64,000 bases of DNA, from NCBI GenBank assembly GCA_049969475.1, contig JBMFOU010000014.1:11149-75148 (forward strand), written 5' to 3'. A program made the translations under genes and the position numbers. Each line of letters opens with the position of its first letter. Position 1 is the first letter of the stretch. The stretch is from UBA2030 sp049969475. Its GTDB lineage: Bacteria > Bacteroidota > Bacteroidia > Bacteroidales > TTA-H9. The notes below the pieces were generated by a model. That model ran no database searches. It had not been told where the DNA came from and saw nothing but the letters and a program-made list of their open reading frames with translations. Positions 35,299 through 44,734 of this stretch are shown here, in pieces.

Positions 35299-38280
35299 AT
35301 GAATGAAAATGTACAGCGTAAGAAATGGAAAGCCCGCAAGTATCTACTGCCTGCATTTTGGATTTTTCTTACGAGCTGGAGTGTGAATGCACAGATTACT
35401 GTCTTGGGTAAAGTAACGGGCGCAGATACGCGTTCGGGCATTCCGGGGGTAAATGTAGTAGTGAAAGGCAAGGCACGCGGCGTTGTTACCGACGTTAAGG
35501 GTGATTATAAGATTGAGCTTGCTTCCGGCGATGAAGTGCTGGTCTTCTCATTTGTGGGATACCGTAAGCAAGAAATTGCTGTTGGAGGCCGTCAGGTTAT
35601 CAATGTTGAACTCGAACCCGAAATCACGGCTCTTCGGGAAATTGTGGTAATGGGTTACAGTGATAAAAAGAAAACGGAAATAGCGAGTGCGGTCTCGGTA
35701 GTTGGAGAAAATAAGTTGCGCGATGTGGTAAGTCCGACCTTAGGTACCATGCTTCAGGGTAAGGTTAGTGGTGTGCAGGTCGTCAACAGCTCCGGAGCGC
35801 CAGGCAGCAGCGCCGAAATAAGAATACGAGGTACCAGCACCCTCAACGGCAACTCTGAACCTCTTTATGTTGTAGATGGGGTTATTTCCGGGAATGGCGA
35901 CCCTGGTATTGATCCGGCCATGATCGAAAACATTACAATTTTGAAAGATGCTGGTGCTACTGGCCTTTATGGTTCAAGAGCGAATGGAGGAGTCATTATT
36001 ATTACCACTAAAAAAGGAGGATTGCAGCCGGTGATTGAGTTTTCGGCCACTACCGGCTTACGTACAGCCGATTTTGGAAAAGTGAAAATGATGAACGGTG
36101 CTGAATACTATGATGCCTTGCGTGGGCTCTTTATTGACAGTACGGGCTATATAGATAAGGTTCGATACCTCAACAATTATCCCAAGACTCTGCGTGAGCG
36201 CAATTTCGATTGGGTTAATGAAGTATTTCGCCCGGCATTGTCCATGAACTACAACCTTTCGGCCAGTGGTGGAACCGAAAAATATAAATATTTCCTGGGG
36301 GGTAGCTACTACGACGAGAAAGGTACCTTCATGAATACCTACTTCCGTAAACTAAGCATACGTAGCAATAACAGCTATGCTTTGAGCGATGCAGTTAATC
36401 TTCAGGCTAATATCGACCTTGCGCGTAGCACTGGCCGTACCTACGATTACATGGATATGTATTACACTTATCTCTCTTCACCCTGGGACAGTGGGTACAC
36501 AAAAACCGGCGAACCCCGCTATGTGGACCAGAAAACCACCGGTTGGTACTCACGCGATAAAATCAATCCCATTCATTCCATAAATAATTCTGATTATGGT
36601 TATCAGTCCACTTCTATGGGTCTAAACCTCGGACTCTATGCCCGACTGTTGAGCTGGCTTAATTTTTCGAATACCCTGTCGCTGAATTATTACAACGGCC
36701 TGTCGACCTCGCTGGTCAATCCGGCCATTGCCGGACCTTTGCACAATATAGGCAGCTTGTCGAGGCTCGAAAATTTTGGCTATGGTTTTCTCAATACCAG
36801 CCTGCTGAAGTTTGACCAAACCTGGGGAGCTCACTCCTTGAGCGGACTACTGGGTGCAGAGTTCTCTTATGGATACAACGACTACTGGGGTGCCTCGGCC
36901 GAAGGCCTGATGCAGGGGTATCGCACTTTCAACACGGCTTCCCGCAACTTTAAAGTACATGGAGCTTATGGTGAAAGTGCCCTCGAGTCATTCCTTAGCC
37001 AGGTTAACTATAATTATCTGCAAAAATATTTTGTTACGGCTTCGTATCGTATAGATGCCAATTCCAAGTTTGCACCCGGGCATAAAACGGCTAGTTTCCC
37101 CACACTGAGCTTGGCCTGGCTTATCAATCAGGAAGATTTTCTCAGCAGCGCTAAGTCCATCGACCTTTTGAAAGCTCGTATAAGCTATGGATACACAGGA
37201 AACGAAGCTATCGACCCAGGTAAATACAATGCCCTGTATGCGCTCAACAGCAATTATAACGGGCAGGTAGGAGCCTACCCCTCACAACTACCCAACATGT
37301 CTCTTACCTGGGAAAAGACCCGGCAGATCAACCTGGGTTTCGATCTCAACCTTTACAAGCGCATCGAAATGTCGATCGACCTTTATTCCAATACCACCAA
37401 AGATCTGCTTTATATCGCCCAACAGCCTTATTCCATTGGATATGAGTTTCGTTGGGAAAATGCTGGAAAAATCCTCAATAAAGGAGTAGAATTTTCTATT
37501 TCCTCTACCAATATCAAAACTCAGAAACTGACCTGGACCACTGATTTTAACATAAGCTATAATAAAAATGAAGTAACCGACGTGGAAAGAGCCAAACCCC
37601 GTATTGTGAGTGGCATAGAGCAACGCTTGGAAAGCGGTAAGCCCTTGCATGCTTTTTATCTCCCGATATGGGCCGGAGTAGATCCCGCTACTGGTAATCC
37701 TTTGTGGGAAACGGCTGACGGAAAAACAACTATCCGTTACTCGAAAGCCGCCATACAGTATGCTGGTTCGGCCATGCCCAAATACTATGGCGGTTTTACT
37801 TCCACACTGCAGTACGGAAATTTCAGCATTTCAATGAATTTTTCTTACCTGGGCGGCAATTATGTATATAATCGTGACCGCTCACAGTTCGATACTGATG
37901 GCAATGAACCGAAAATGAATTTCGTGAAATTACTCGGCGATGAGAGCAGATGGGAAAAACCAGGCGATGTAGTCACTCACCCACGTATGGGCTCCAATTC
38001 ATTCTCCTATTATCCTTCAACCCGCTATCTGGAAAAAGGAGATTATCTCAAATTCCGCAATTTCATTATCAGTTATGAGCTTCCAAAGCGCTGGTTGGGC
38101 AACCATATCAAAGGTTTAACTGTCTCTTTAAGTGGTGATAATATTTTCACCCTCACCGGCTACAAAGGAATGGACCCCGAGGCTACCCTGCGCATCACCG
38201 ACTGGTCGCTGCCGGGTATGAACGACCTGAAATACCCACTCAACCATCAGTATAATTTTAGTTTGCGTATTAAAATTTAA
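35299..38280 (+). CDS. SusC/RagA-type TonB-linked outer-membrane transporter
   Basis: A 993-residue glycan importer. Order: signal peptide (about 1-33, ending SVNAQ), CarboxypepD_reg-like domain (about 34-115, ITVLGKVTGADTRSGIPGVNV), plug domain (about 120-245, ending with GATGLYGSRANGGVIIITTKKG), then a 22-strand-type barrel finishing in an aromatic C-terminal strand (NFSLRIKI). A TonB box-like segment (LREIVVMGY) precedes the plug. It forms the lid-and-barrel pair with the SusD protein that follows 27 bases later and should import oligosaccharides from the surface. Confidence 0.96.
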   Translation: MNENVQRKKWKARKYLLPAFWIFLTSWSVNAQITVLGKVTGADTRSGIPGVNVVVKGKARGVVTDVKGDYKIELASGDEVLVFSFVGYRKQEIAVGGRQVINVELEPEITALREIVVMGYSDKKKTEIASAVSVVGENKLRDVVSPTLGTMLQGKVSGVQVVNSSGAPGSSAEIRIRGTSTLNGNSEPLYVVDGVISGNGDPGIDPAMIENITILKDAGATGLYGSRANGGVIIITTKKGGLQPVIEFSATTGLRTADFGKVKMMNGAEYYDALRGLFIDSTGYIDKVRYLNNYPKTLRERNFDWVNEVFRPALSMNYNLSASGGTEKYKYFLGGSYYDEKGTFMNTYFRKLSIRSNNSYALSDAVNLQANIDLARSTGRTYDYMDMYYTYLSSPWDSGYTKTGEPRYVDQKTTGWYSRDKINPIHSINNSDYGYQSTSMGLNLGLYARLLSWLNFSNTLSLNYYNGLSTSLVNPAIAGPLHNIGSLSRLENFGYGFLNTSLLKFDQTWGAHSLSGLLGAEFSYGYNDYWGASAEGLMQGYRTFNTASRNFKVHGAYGESALESFLSQVNYNYLQKYFVTASYRIDANSKFAPGHKTASFPTLSLAWLINQEDFLSSAKSIDLLKARISYGYTGNEAIDPGKYNALYALNSNYNGQVGAYPSQLPNMSLTWEKTRQINLGFDLNLYKRIEMSIDLYSNTTKDLLYIAQQPYSIGYEFRWENAGKILNKGVEFSISSTNIKTQKLTWTTDFNISYNKNEVTDVERAKPRIVSGIEQRLESGKPLHAFYLPIWAGVDPATGNPLWETADGKTTIRYSKAAIQYAGSAMPKYYGGFTSTLQYGNFSISMNFSYLGGNYVYNRDRSQFDTDGNEPKMNFVKLLGDESRWEKPGDVVTHPRMGSNSFSYYPSTRYLEKGDYLKFRNFIISYELPKRWLGNHIKGLTVSLSGDNIFTLTGYKGMDPEATLRITDWSLPGMNDLKYPLNHQYNFSLRIKI

Positions 38281-38307
38281 AGTTCTGGATTTTAATTGAT
38301 TAAAAAT

Positions 38308-39819
38308 ATGAAACGACTGCTGATTATTCTGACTATTGGGCTTATGCTGGTTTCGGCTTGCGAGATGAACTACGACACCACCGACCAGATTACACCCGAT
38401 AAATTGATTGATATGCCCGGAGGGCTTGCCAGTATTACCAATGGTAATTATGCTATGCTAAAAGATGTGCTCACTTTTAATGGCCAGCTCAACCTCAATT
38501 ACTCATATCTTCGACAGTATTTCTTCCTTACTGAATTTGCCTCTGACAATGTAGTTTGCGGGCAGGTTACTACCGACCCTTTTTTCTTGAGTTTTACCCG
38601 CCAGCACACCCCTTCTCAGGAAAATACTTCTTATTTCTGGTATGTTAGCTATAAAATTATTTCAGCTACCAATCTGGTAATCAATCGCTGGGAGAGGGGA
38701 GAGATTAAAAATCCCACGGCTAGCGATCTTCAGATGATTGGCGAAAATTATTTCATGCGGGCTTTTGCTCATTTTGCTTTAGTAAATCTCTTTGCCAAGC
38801 CTTACGCACTCGATCCTCAGGCGCCTGGGGTCATCATTCGCAATTCTGATAATGAAAAAAATGAAAAGGCCCGGGCTACAGTGGCTGAAGTCTACGACTT
38901 TGTGCTCAATGATTTACGCAAAGCTGGACAATTAATGAAGACTTCCACTTACCGAGGGCCTGGCTATGCTTCTGTTTATGCTGCTGATGCCCTGATGTCG
39001 AGGGTCTTTCTTTATATGAATGAAAACGACTCTGTAATTAAATATGCCTCTAAAGTTATCAATAGTGGCAAGTTTGAAATTGAACCAGACTTTCCTCATT
39101 ATTTCGCCAATGCACCTACGTCCAAAGAAACCATTCTTTGTGTAATATACACGCCTGCAGACGATCTGAAAAAATATGGCAGCATTGCCTCCATGTATTA
39201 CTCTGATGGTAATTCTGGCTGGGGAGAGGAATATGCTTCGGATGCCCTCCGTAATCTTATGGCTCAGAATCCCGAGGATACCCGTAATCAGTATATAGTT
39301 CCCCTGCTTGATAACAATGGAGAAGTAATGCGCAAGGCAGGTACGGGCATCAAAATTTATTATGTTACCCGCTTTTCTTTCCAGGATGGTTCGCCTACGC
39401 TCAGCAGCCCTGTATTGCTCCGTATTTCTGAAATGTACCTCAACCGGGCTGAAGCCTATGCCAAAAAAGGTATGACCACTGAAGCGCTGGCCGATTTAAA
39501 TGCAATCCGCGAGAGAAGAGGTTTGCAAAACAAGCTCTACACCTCTGTTCCAGCAGGAAAGACCCTTCTGGAAACCGTTCTAGAGGAACGCCGCATTGAA
39601 TTGGCCTTCGAAGGGCATCGCACTTTCGATCTCTTCCGCAATAAGCTCAATCTGGTGCGCAATTACTGGGGTTACCATCTCATTGGCCTCAAAGAAAGTG
39701 ATGTAGATTACACCAAGCCCGCCCCTGTGGAAGTTATCCCCTTCGACGATCCCCGAAACATCTATTTCATTCCGGAAAACGAAATCCGGCTCAATCCCTT
39801 ATGTACGCAAAATCCGTAA
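38308..39819 (+). CDS. SusD/RagB-type surface glycan-binding lipoprotein
   Basis: A 503-residue lipoprotein (lipobox LVSAC). The helical TPR-like scaffold shows in GENYFMRAFAHFALVNLFAKPYA (about 145-170) and LLRISEMYLNRAEAYAKKGM, and the C-terminal signature ERRIELAFEGHRTFDLFR is the classic SusD motif. It binds the substrate and closes the SusC barrel. The ATG at 38308 gives the lipoprotein signal directly; four extra codons upstream are possible. Binding specificity cannot be read from sequence. Confidence 0.95.
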   Translation: MKRLLIILTIGLMLVSACEMNYDTTDQITPDKLIDMPGGLASITNGNYAMLKDVLTFNGQLNLNYSYLRQYFFLTEFASDNVVCGQVTTDPFFLSFTRQHTPSQENTSYFWYVSYKIISATNLVINRWERGEIKNPTASDLQMIGENYFMRAFAHFALVNLFAKPYALDPQAPGVIIRNSDNEKNEKARATVAEVYDFVLNDLRKAGQLMKTSTYRGPGYASVYAADALMSRVFLYMNENDSVIKYASKVINSGKFEIEPDFPHYFANAPTSKETILCVIYTPADDLKKYGSIASMYYSDGNSGWGEEYASDALRNLMAQNPEDTRNQYIVPLLDNNGEVMRKAGTGIKIYYVTRFSFQDGSPTLSSPVLLRISEMYLNRAEAYAKKGMTTEALADLNAIRERRGLQNKLYTSVPAGKTLLETVLEERRIELAFEGHRTFDLFRNKLNLVRNYWGYHLIGLKESDVDYTKPAPVEVIPFDDPRNIYFIPENEIRLNPLCTQNP

Positions 39820-39872
39820 TGCAAATGCATGTTAAACCAATAAATAACCCTAACCCTTAAAATCCAATTACT

Positions 39873-40760
39873 ATGAGAAAAATCAGTGTTTTTTCAGTTC
39901 TGTTTGCTTTTGTTGCCATGTTATCCATGGCTACTCTGCTGAGTTCATGCGGAAAAGATGAACCCAAACCCGCACCTGAGGCTTCCTTCTCTTTTAAGGC
40001 CACGGGTGATGGTCGCACTATTGAATTTACCAATGAATCTACCAATGCTACCAGCTATTCATGGGATTTTGGTGATGGCCAGACATCTACCGAAGTCAAC
40101 CCGGTTCACACTTATGCCGAATTCAAGGAGTACACAGTTACTCTAACAGCTACAGGCGACGGGGGAACCAACACCTACACTTACAAAATTACCATTGTGA
40201 AAACCAGCCCTGTGAAGCTAGATGATGCTTCATTCGACGACTGGAATACCATTGATGTTGCCTTCCAGTCGGTTGACAACAACGGCGGAATTTTGAACAA
40301 GGCCAAAGTGGATTACGATGCAGATAATATTTACTTCTATTTGGAAGTTCAAGGTAACCTTACCGATTCTCTATGGATAGGTTGCTGGTTCGACCTCGAC
40401 AATGACAGCCTCACTGGCTTTAAGCCATGGACCCATAAAGCTATAGGTGTAGATTTGTATGTAGAAGGTCAGCTGAGCACTGCTGGAGGTGCTGGTATGT
40501 TTGAACACAGCGACCCGACTGGCGGACAAGGATGGGGTTGGAACGACCTCGGGGCCAGCGATTTTATAACTTACGGAAATCATGTGCAGGACGGGGGTGT
40601 AATCAAGTTTGAATTTGCTTTCAAACGTCTGAAGCTCAACACCACTACCAAGACTTTGGGTAAAAAAGTTACCCTGGCTGTAACCCCTTATGTAAATTGG
40701 GAACCCGCAGGATTCTTCCCTGCAAAGGGAGCCAATGCCTTTGTGCTCGATATGCAATAA
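39873..40760 (+). CDS. PKD-domain surface lipoprotein with CBM9-like module
   Basis: A 295-residue lipoprotein (lipobox LLSSC, C26). A PKD domain follows (about 36-112, with ATSYSWDFGDGQTS and VHTYAEF). The C-terminal half (about 115-295) is a beta-sandwich with DWNTIDV, a YDADNIYFYLEV strand and FDLDNDSLTGFKPW, resembling CBM9/DOMON-like sugar-binding modules. Its place right after SusD is where SusE/SusF-type surface glycan-binding proteins sit. The same module seems to occur twice in the next gene. Confidence 0.8.
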   Translation: MRKISVFSVLFAFVAMLSMATLLSSCGKDEPKPAPEASFSFKATGDGRTIEFTNESTNATSYSWDFGDGQTSTEVNPVHTYAEFKEYTVTLTATGDGGTNTYTYKITIVKTSPVKLDDASFDDWNTIDVAFQSVDNNGGILNKAKVDYDADNIYFYLEVQGNLTDSLWIGCWFDLDNDSLTGFKPWTHKAIGVDLYVEGQLSTAGGAGMFEHSDPTGGQGWGWNDLGASDFITYGNHVQDGGVIKFEFAFKRLKLNTTTKTLGKKVTLAVTPYVNWEPAGFFPAKGANAFVLDMQ

Positions 40761-40798
40761 CATAGATTTTGGTTAGTCTTTTGATGAATTAAAACGGG

Positions 40799-40834
40799 GC
40801 AGGTCCCTGATAGAAGATAAAGGGGCCTGCTTTT
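40799..40834 (+). terminator. Hairpin with T-tract between the PKD gene and the DUF4832 gene
   Basis: GCAGGTCCC (40799-40807) pairs with GGGGCCTGC (40822-40830) with one G-T pair, followed by TTTT. It ends the SusCD-PKD transcript, or lets part through to the next gene, which has no clear promoter of its own. Confidence 0.65.
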
Positions 40835-40856
40835 CCTTCATTTTATTAATAGGCTT

Positions 40857-43800
40857 ATGAGAAATACATTTCGAATAATTGTTTTGTCGTTTTTCTTTTT
40901 GTTGCTGGCAGGTTCTTTCAACCTTTCGGCCCAGGTAGGGCATTTAGTAAAGTATTACTCAGCAATTGATAGCGTTCTGGTAAATCCAGAAAGAGGTTTT
41001 TTTCACTTTACCTCCGTCAGATCCTCCAAAAGCTATAATGCACTCGAAGCCGATAAGCTGCAGGCCTTTCGAAATGAAGGAATAACCCTCATCTTTCGCA
41101 ATTATATACTCGACGGTCATGTGAGCGATTATCTGTCTTCGGCCTTCCTCTCTGGTATGGAAAAGGATTTTGGTTTGCTACGCCAGTACGGGCTCAAGGC
41201 TGTTATCCGCTTCTGCTACACCGAAAAATCTACGCCACCATACGGCGATGCTACGTTGGACTGGATGCTAATACACATCCAGCAGTTGGAACCTATCCTG
41301 CGAAAAAATAGTGATGTCATTCTTGTCCTACAGGCAGGTTTCATAGGAGCCTGGGGCGAATGGTACTATACCGACCATTTTGCCTCCTCGCCCGGTGTCA
41401 TTTTGCCCCAGCATTGGGAAATGCGCAAGCAACTGGTTAGTGCTCTCCTAAATGCCCTTCCAGAGTACAGGCAGGTGGAGCTTCGGACCCCAGTATATAA
41501 ATGGAAAATAGTAGACAATGACACAACCCCTGTGAGTCTCGAAATTGCCTTTACAGGTGTCCCAAAAGCCCGCCTGGGGCATCATAACGACTGTTTCCTA
41601 GCCAGCCCCGATGACGTAGGTACCTATCAGAATATCCCCGTAGAAAAAAAATACCTCGAACGCGACTCCCGTTTCACCATGGTTACCGGTGAAACCTGTG
41701 GTGTTTGTTCCCCTTGCTCCGACTGCGACAATACATTGCAGGAAATGGCCCGTTTTCACTGGACAGCGATTAATTTAGATTATCATCCTTCTGTGATCTC
41801 CGGATGGAAAACTCAGGGTTGTTTCGAAACAATAAATAATAAATTGGGATACCGCTATCGCATGATTGCTTCCCGCATTCAACAGCAAGCTAAACCCGGC
41901 GGTGCTTTTCATCTGGAACTCAAGCTTATTAATGAAGGATTTAGCAACCCTGTCAATCCAAGAAATGCCTATTTTGTGCTGAAAAACAGTGGCACCGGTC
42001 AAACTTTCCGGGTCAAAATCCCCGGCGACTTGCGGTTATGGCCCCTCCACGATACCATTCGGCTCGATATTACTGCCGGGCTTCCTTCCCAAATGTCCGT
42101 GGGTAACTACGAGGTCTTCTTCGAAATGCCTGATTTTGACCTCAGCCTTTCCCAAAATCCACTCTTTTCTATCCGCACTGCTAACAAAGATACTTGGAGA
42201 GCCGCCTCGGGTCTTAATTCCTTGCTAACTGAGGTTGAAATTGTTAATGATTCCTCACTCCCCGGGTACGCTGGGAACTTGTTCTTTGTAGGCTCCGCCT
42301 TGCGTGTTCCTACCGACCTTCGTTTTAAAGCTGATGGCCTGCCGCTCGAGTGGGATTCTATAAGTACACTGGGCTCTATTGCCTCACCTCACACACAGGC
42401 CAAAGCCTTTTTTGATAACGATACCTTATTTCTCTTCGTGGGTGGAGCTGAGCCATTAAGTAGTGTTCAGATTTTTATTGATGTTGATAGGAATCCTGCA
42501 ACCGGTTATCCGGCCTGGCCCTGGACCAACAATGGGGCAGATTTGTTTTTTGAAAACGGTCTGCTTTATAGTCATCAAGGCATTCCTGGTACCTGGAATT
42601 GGGCTCTTTTAGGACCGGTTTCCTGGCTTATAAGCGACACCCTTTGTGAAGTGGCTATTCCTGCTTCATTGGCCGGTATTACCCCGGGCCAGCAAGTAGG
42701 CCTTGCCTTCATGCTCAATAATGCCTTTCCTCTTCCTTCATCAGGTCAACCCTTTCTTTCCACAACCTTTAATTTGAATGCTGTGCCCGATTTACGCTAC
42801 GTACTGGGGCCCGGACAAATTACCCTTTATTGGCAAGCTGCCGGCGATGATAATATCTCAACCATCGTTCAAAGGTCAGAGGGAAACGGGGGTTTTACGA
42901 CTAGGGCCGTTCTTGGGGGAAACGTACCCGCCTTTACAGATAAAGGGCTTGACTCCACCAAGGCGTATCGCTATGCAGTATATCGGGCCTCCTCCGATAA
43001 TTTTTCCCAACGTAAAACAACGCCTTCGCTTCTGCCGAATCAGTCTGCCGATGAGTTTATTTCCATGCGCTGCGATGGGTTCCAAGCTGATTGGAATATC
43101 ATTGAACCCCAGGCTACTCTGCACGATATCCGTACTATGGCTGTTACCGTGGTAAATTATCTTGATTCATTGTATCTCTCTATCAGAGGATATGAACAAC
43201 CCACACATGTTAAATTTTATTTCGATACTGACCTGGATGCTTCCACGGGTTTGCCTAATCTATTGACTCTGCAACCTGGCTGCGACCGCATGATTTCAGG
43301 CGATTCTCTATTTATAGCTCAGGGAAATAGTTGGACTTTTCTGAAAAAGATCAAACGCTCTTCATCAATAGGCTTTACTGAATGGGCTGTTAATCTCACT
43401 GATATGAATTTGGTGGATGTCCCCTCGGCGCGCTTTTCAGGTGTCATCAACCATAATAAACCATTTCCAGACAAGGCTGTGTATGCCTGGTTTTACAAGT
43501 TCGTTCAACCTGGTATTCCTCAACATTTTGCCGTTAAAAACTCTCAAGCTAATCCCAATTCAAAAATTATTCTTGAATGGAATACCCGCAATGATGCGGA
43601 AGGATATATCATTGAGCGCTCTGTAGATGATCTGGAGCATTTCAACCGTATAGCCAGACTCGCTCCAACCATATCCTATTATCATGATGTGAATGTGGAT
43701 ACCTCTCACCAATATTACTACAGAATTTTTGCATTTAATGGTCAGCAGCGCTCAGATTATTCTGCTATTCTCGGGGGCCGTCCGGGGCAGATTGCCGAGG

Positions 43801-44081
43801 GTATGGTGGAACATTCATTGCCTAAGGTTTTCTTTAATATTGCTCCCAATCCCGCAGAACGTGAATTTCGTGTCGCTCTTGAATGTCAGCAAAAAGCTGT
43901 AAATGCCAGATTAAAGTTGATGAATCCCAATGGGTACGTTGTAAGGGAGCTCCTTCTGGGTGAGGTAGGTGGAGAATTGGAACTAAAGATTTCTGTTGAT
44001 GGATTGCCCAAAGGGGTTTATTTCTTACGCTTTGAGGCCACTAATTACAGCCCGGCAACCCTTAAAGTTGTTTTGAAGTAA
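40857..44081 (+). CDS. T9SS-secreted DUF4874/DUF4832 protein with repeated CBM-like and FN3-like modules
   Basis: A 1,074-residue secreted protein with a signal peptide (about 1-26, ending LSAQ). Order: DUF4874-like TIM-barrel domain (about 35-195, VNPERGFFHFTS, IFRNYILDG, GFIGAWGEWYYTDH with a possible catalytic Glu), DUF4832-like region (about 200-440), a CBM9-like module (about 475-635), an FN3-like domain (about 640-715), a second CBM9-like module (about 725-875), another FN3-like domain (about 880-970), and a T9SS type A sorting domain (about 985-1074, FFNIAPNPAEREFRV). The catalytic activity is not established for this domain pair. Its PUL position suggests a glycan-active enzyme, which is inference. 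Confidence 0.82.
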   Translation: MRNTFRIIVLSFFFLLLAGSFNLSAQVGHLVKYYSAIDSVLVNPERGFFHFTSVRSSKSYNALEADKLQAFRNEGITLIFRNYILDGHVSDYLSSAFLSGMEKDFGLLRQYGLKAVIRFCYTEKSTPPYGDATLDWMLIHIQQLEPILRKNSDVILVLQAGFIGAWGEWYYTDHFASSPGVILPQHWEMRKQLVSALLNALPEYRQVELRTPVYKWKIVDNDTTPVSLEIAFTGVPKARLGHHNDCFLASPDDVGTYQNIPVEKKYLERDSRFTMVTGETCGVCSPCSDCDNTLQEMARFHWTAINLDYHPSVISGWKTQGCFETINNKLGYRYRMIASRIQQQAKPGGAFHLELKLINEGFSNPVNPRNAYFVLKNSGTGQTFRVKIPGDLRLWPLHDTIRLDITAGLPSQMSVGNYEVFFEMPDFDLSLSQNPLFSIRTANKDTWRAASGLNSLLTEVEIVNDSSLPGYAGNLFFVGSALRVPTDLRFKADGLPLEWDSISTLGSIASPHTQAKAFFDNDTLFLFVGGAEPLSSVQIFIDVDRNPATGYPAWPWTNNGADLFFENGLLYSHQGIPGTWNWALLGPVSWLISDTLCEVAIPASLAGITPGQQVGLAFMLNNAFPLPSSGQPFLSTTFNLNAVPDLRYVLGPGQITLYWQAAGDDNISTIVQRSEGNGGFTTRAVLGGNVPAFTDKGLDSTKAYRYAVYRASSDNFSQRKTTPSLLPNQSADEFISMRCDGFQADWNIIEPQATLHDIRTMAVTVVNYLDSLYLSIRGYEQPTHVKFYFDTDLDASTGLPNLLTLQPGCDRMISGDSLFIAQGNSWTFLKKIKRSSSIGFTEWAVNLTDMNLVDVPSARFSGVINHNKPFPDKAVYAWFYKFVQPGIPQHFAVKNSQANPNSKIILEWNTRNDAEGYIIERSVDDLEHFNRIARLAPTISYYHDVNVDTSHQYYYRIFAFNGQQRSDYSAILGGRPGQIAEGMVEHSLPKVFFNIAPNPAEREFRVALECQQKAVNARLKLMNPNGYVVRELLLGEVGGELELKISVDGLPKGVYFLRFEATNYSPATLKVVLK

Positions 44082-44510
44082 TCAATTATCAGAGGTTCTG
44101 ATTTTTCTTGCTACCCCATAACCCATCCATGCCATGGGTAGGTAGGCGATAGTTAAATCTACTACATCGAACCAGATTGGGGCGGGTATCATAGTTACAT
44201 TTAAAACTCCACCCACAAGAAAGGTCAGTCCAACTATGAGAGATGGGAACATACGGATGGGCCTGGCCATGGTTCTTGCTGTAATAAATGATCCTACAAA
44301 AGTTCCCAGGGCGTGCGCAAGAAAAGGCATTAAAAAGTGAATAGGTTTAAGCAATGGCGTGGCCTCTCTGAGCCCTTCAGTCGTTGTCATATCAACCCCA
44401 GTAGGAGGGGAAATAACTTGGGGACCAATCATAACTATCGCCATGTTAACTAAACTTCCAACGATAACCCCTGCAATTACTGATAACGTGTTTTTTAATG
44501 CTGGCTTCAT
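44082..44510 (-). CDS. Small conserved-type membrane protein, unknown function
   Basis: A 142-residue protein with four predicted helices (about 8-30, 60-78, 84-106, 110-132). It has short loops and a basic C-terminus (ARKIRTSDN). A GlyxxxxSxxNM start and HALGTFVGSF motif are seen, but I cannot give a family. Its stop codon abuts the stop of the converging DUF4832 gene with no base between them. Confidence 0.72.
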   Translation of the reverse strand: MKPALKNTLSVIAGVIVGSLVNMAIVMIGPQVISPPTGVDMTTTEGLREATPLLKPIHFLMPFLAHALGTFVGSFITARTMARPIRMFPSLIVGLTFLVGGVLNVTMIPAPIWFDVVDLTIAYLPMAWMGYGVARKIRTSDN

Positions 44511-44693
44511 GGTATGTTAAAAATTCGATCAGTGATTTATTGAGTTTTTGAGGTTATTTGAATGAGTTATTAATATTTTGGTATTGAATGAGATTGAATA
44601 TTATCAATTGATTAATTAGTGAATAATTTCAGGAAATTGCCAAGTTTATTAATCCATTATACCTCTCGGCAATCAAAAACTGGATATAAAAAA

Positions 44694-44710
44694 CGGAGAA
44701 AAAATCTCCG
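44694..44710 (-). terminator. Hairpin, probable minus-strand terminator
   Basis: CGGAGA, a 5-base A loop and TCTCCG. On the minus strand it runs into TTTTTTATATCC, a good U-tract. It would end a transcript coming from slyD through the small plus-strand gene. Confidence 0.55.
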
Positions 44711-44734
44711 CTTTCTGTCTAATTTTGTGTAATC

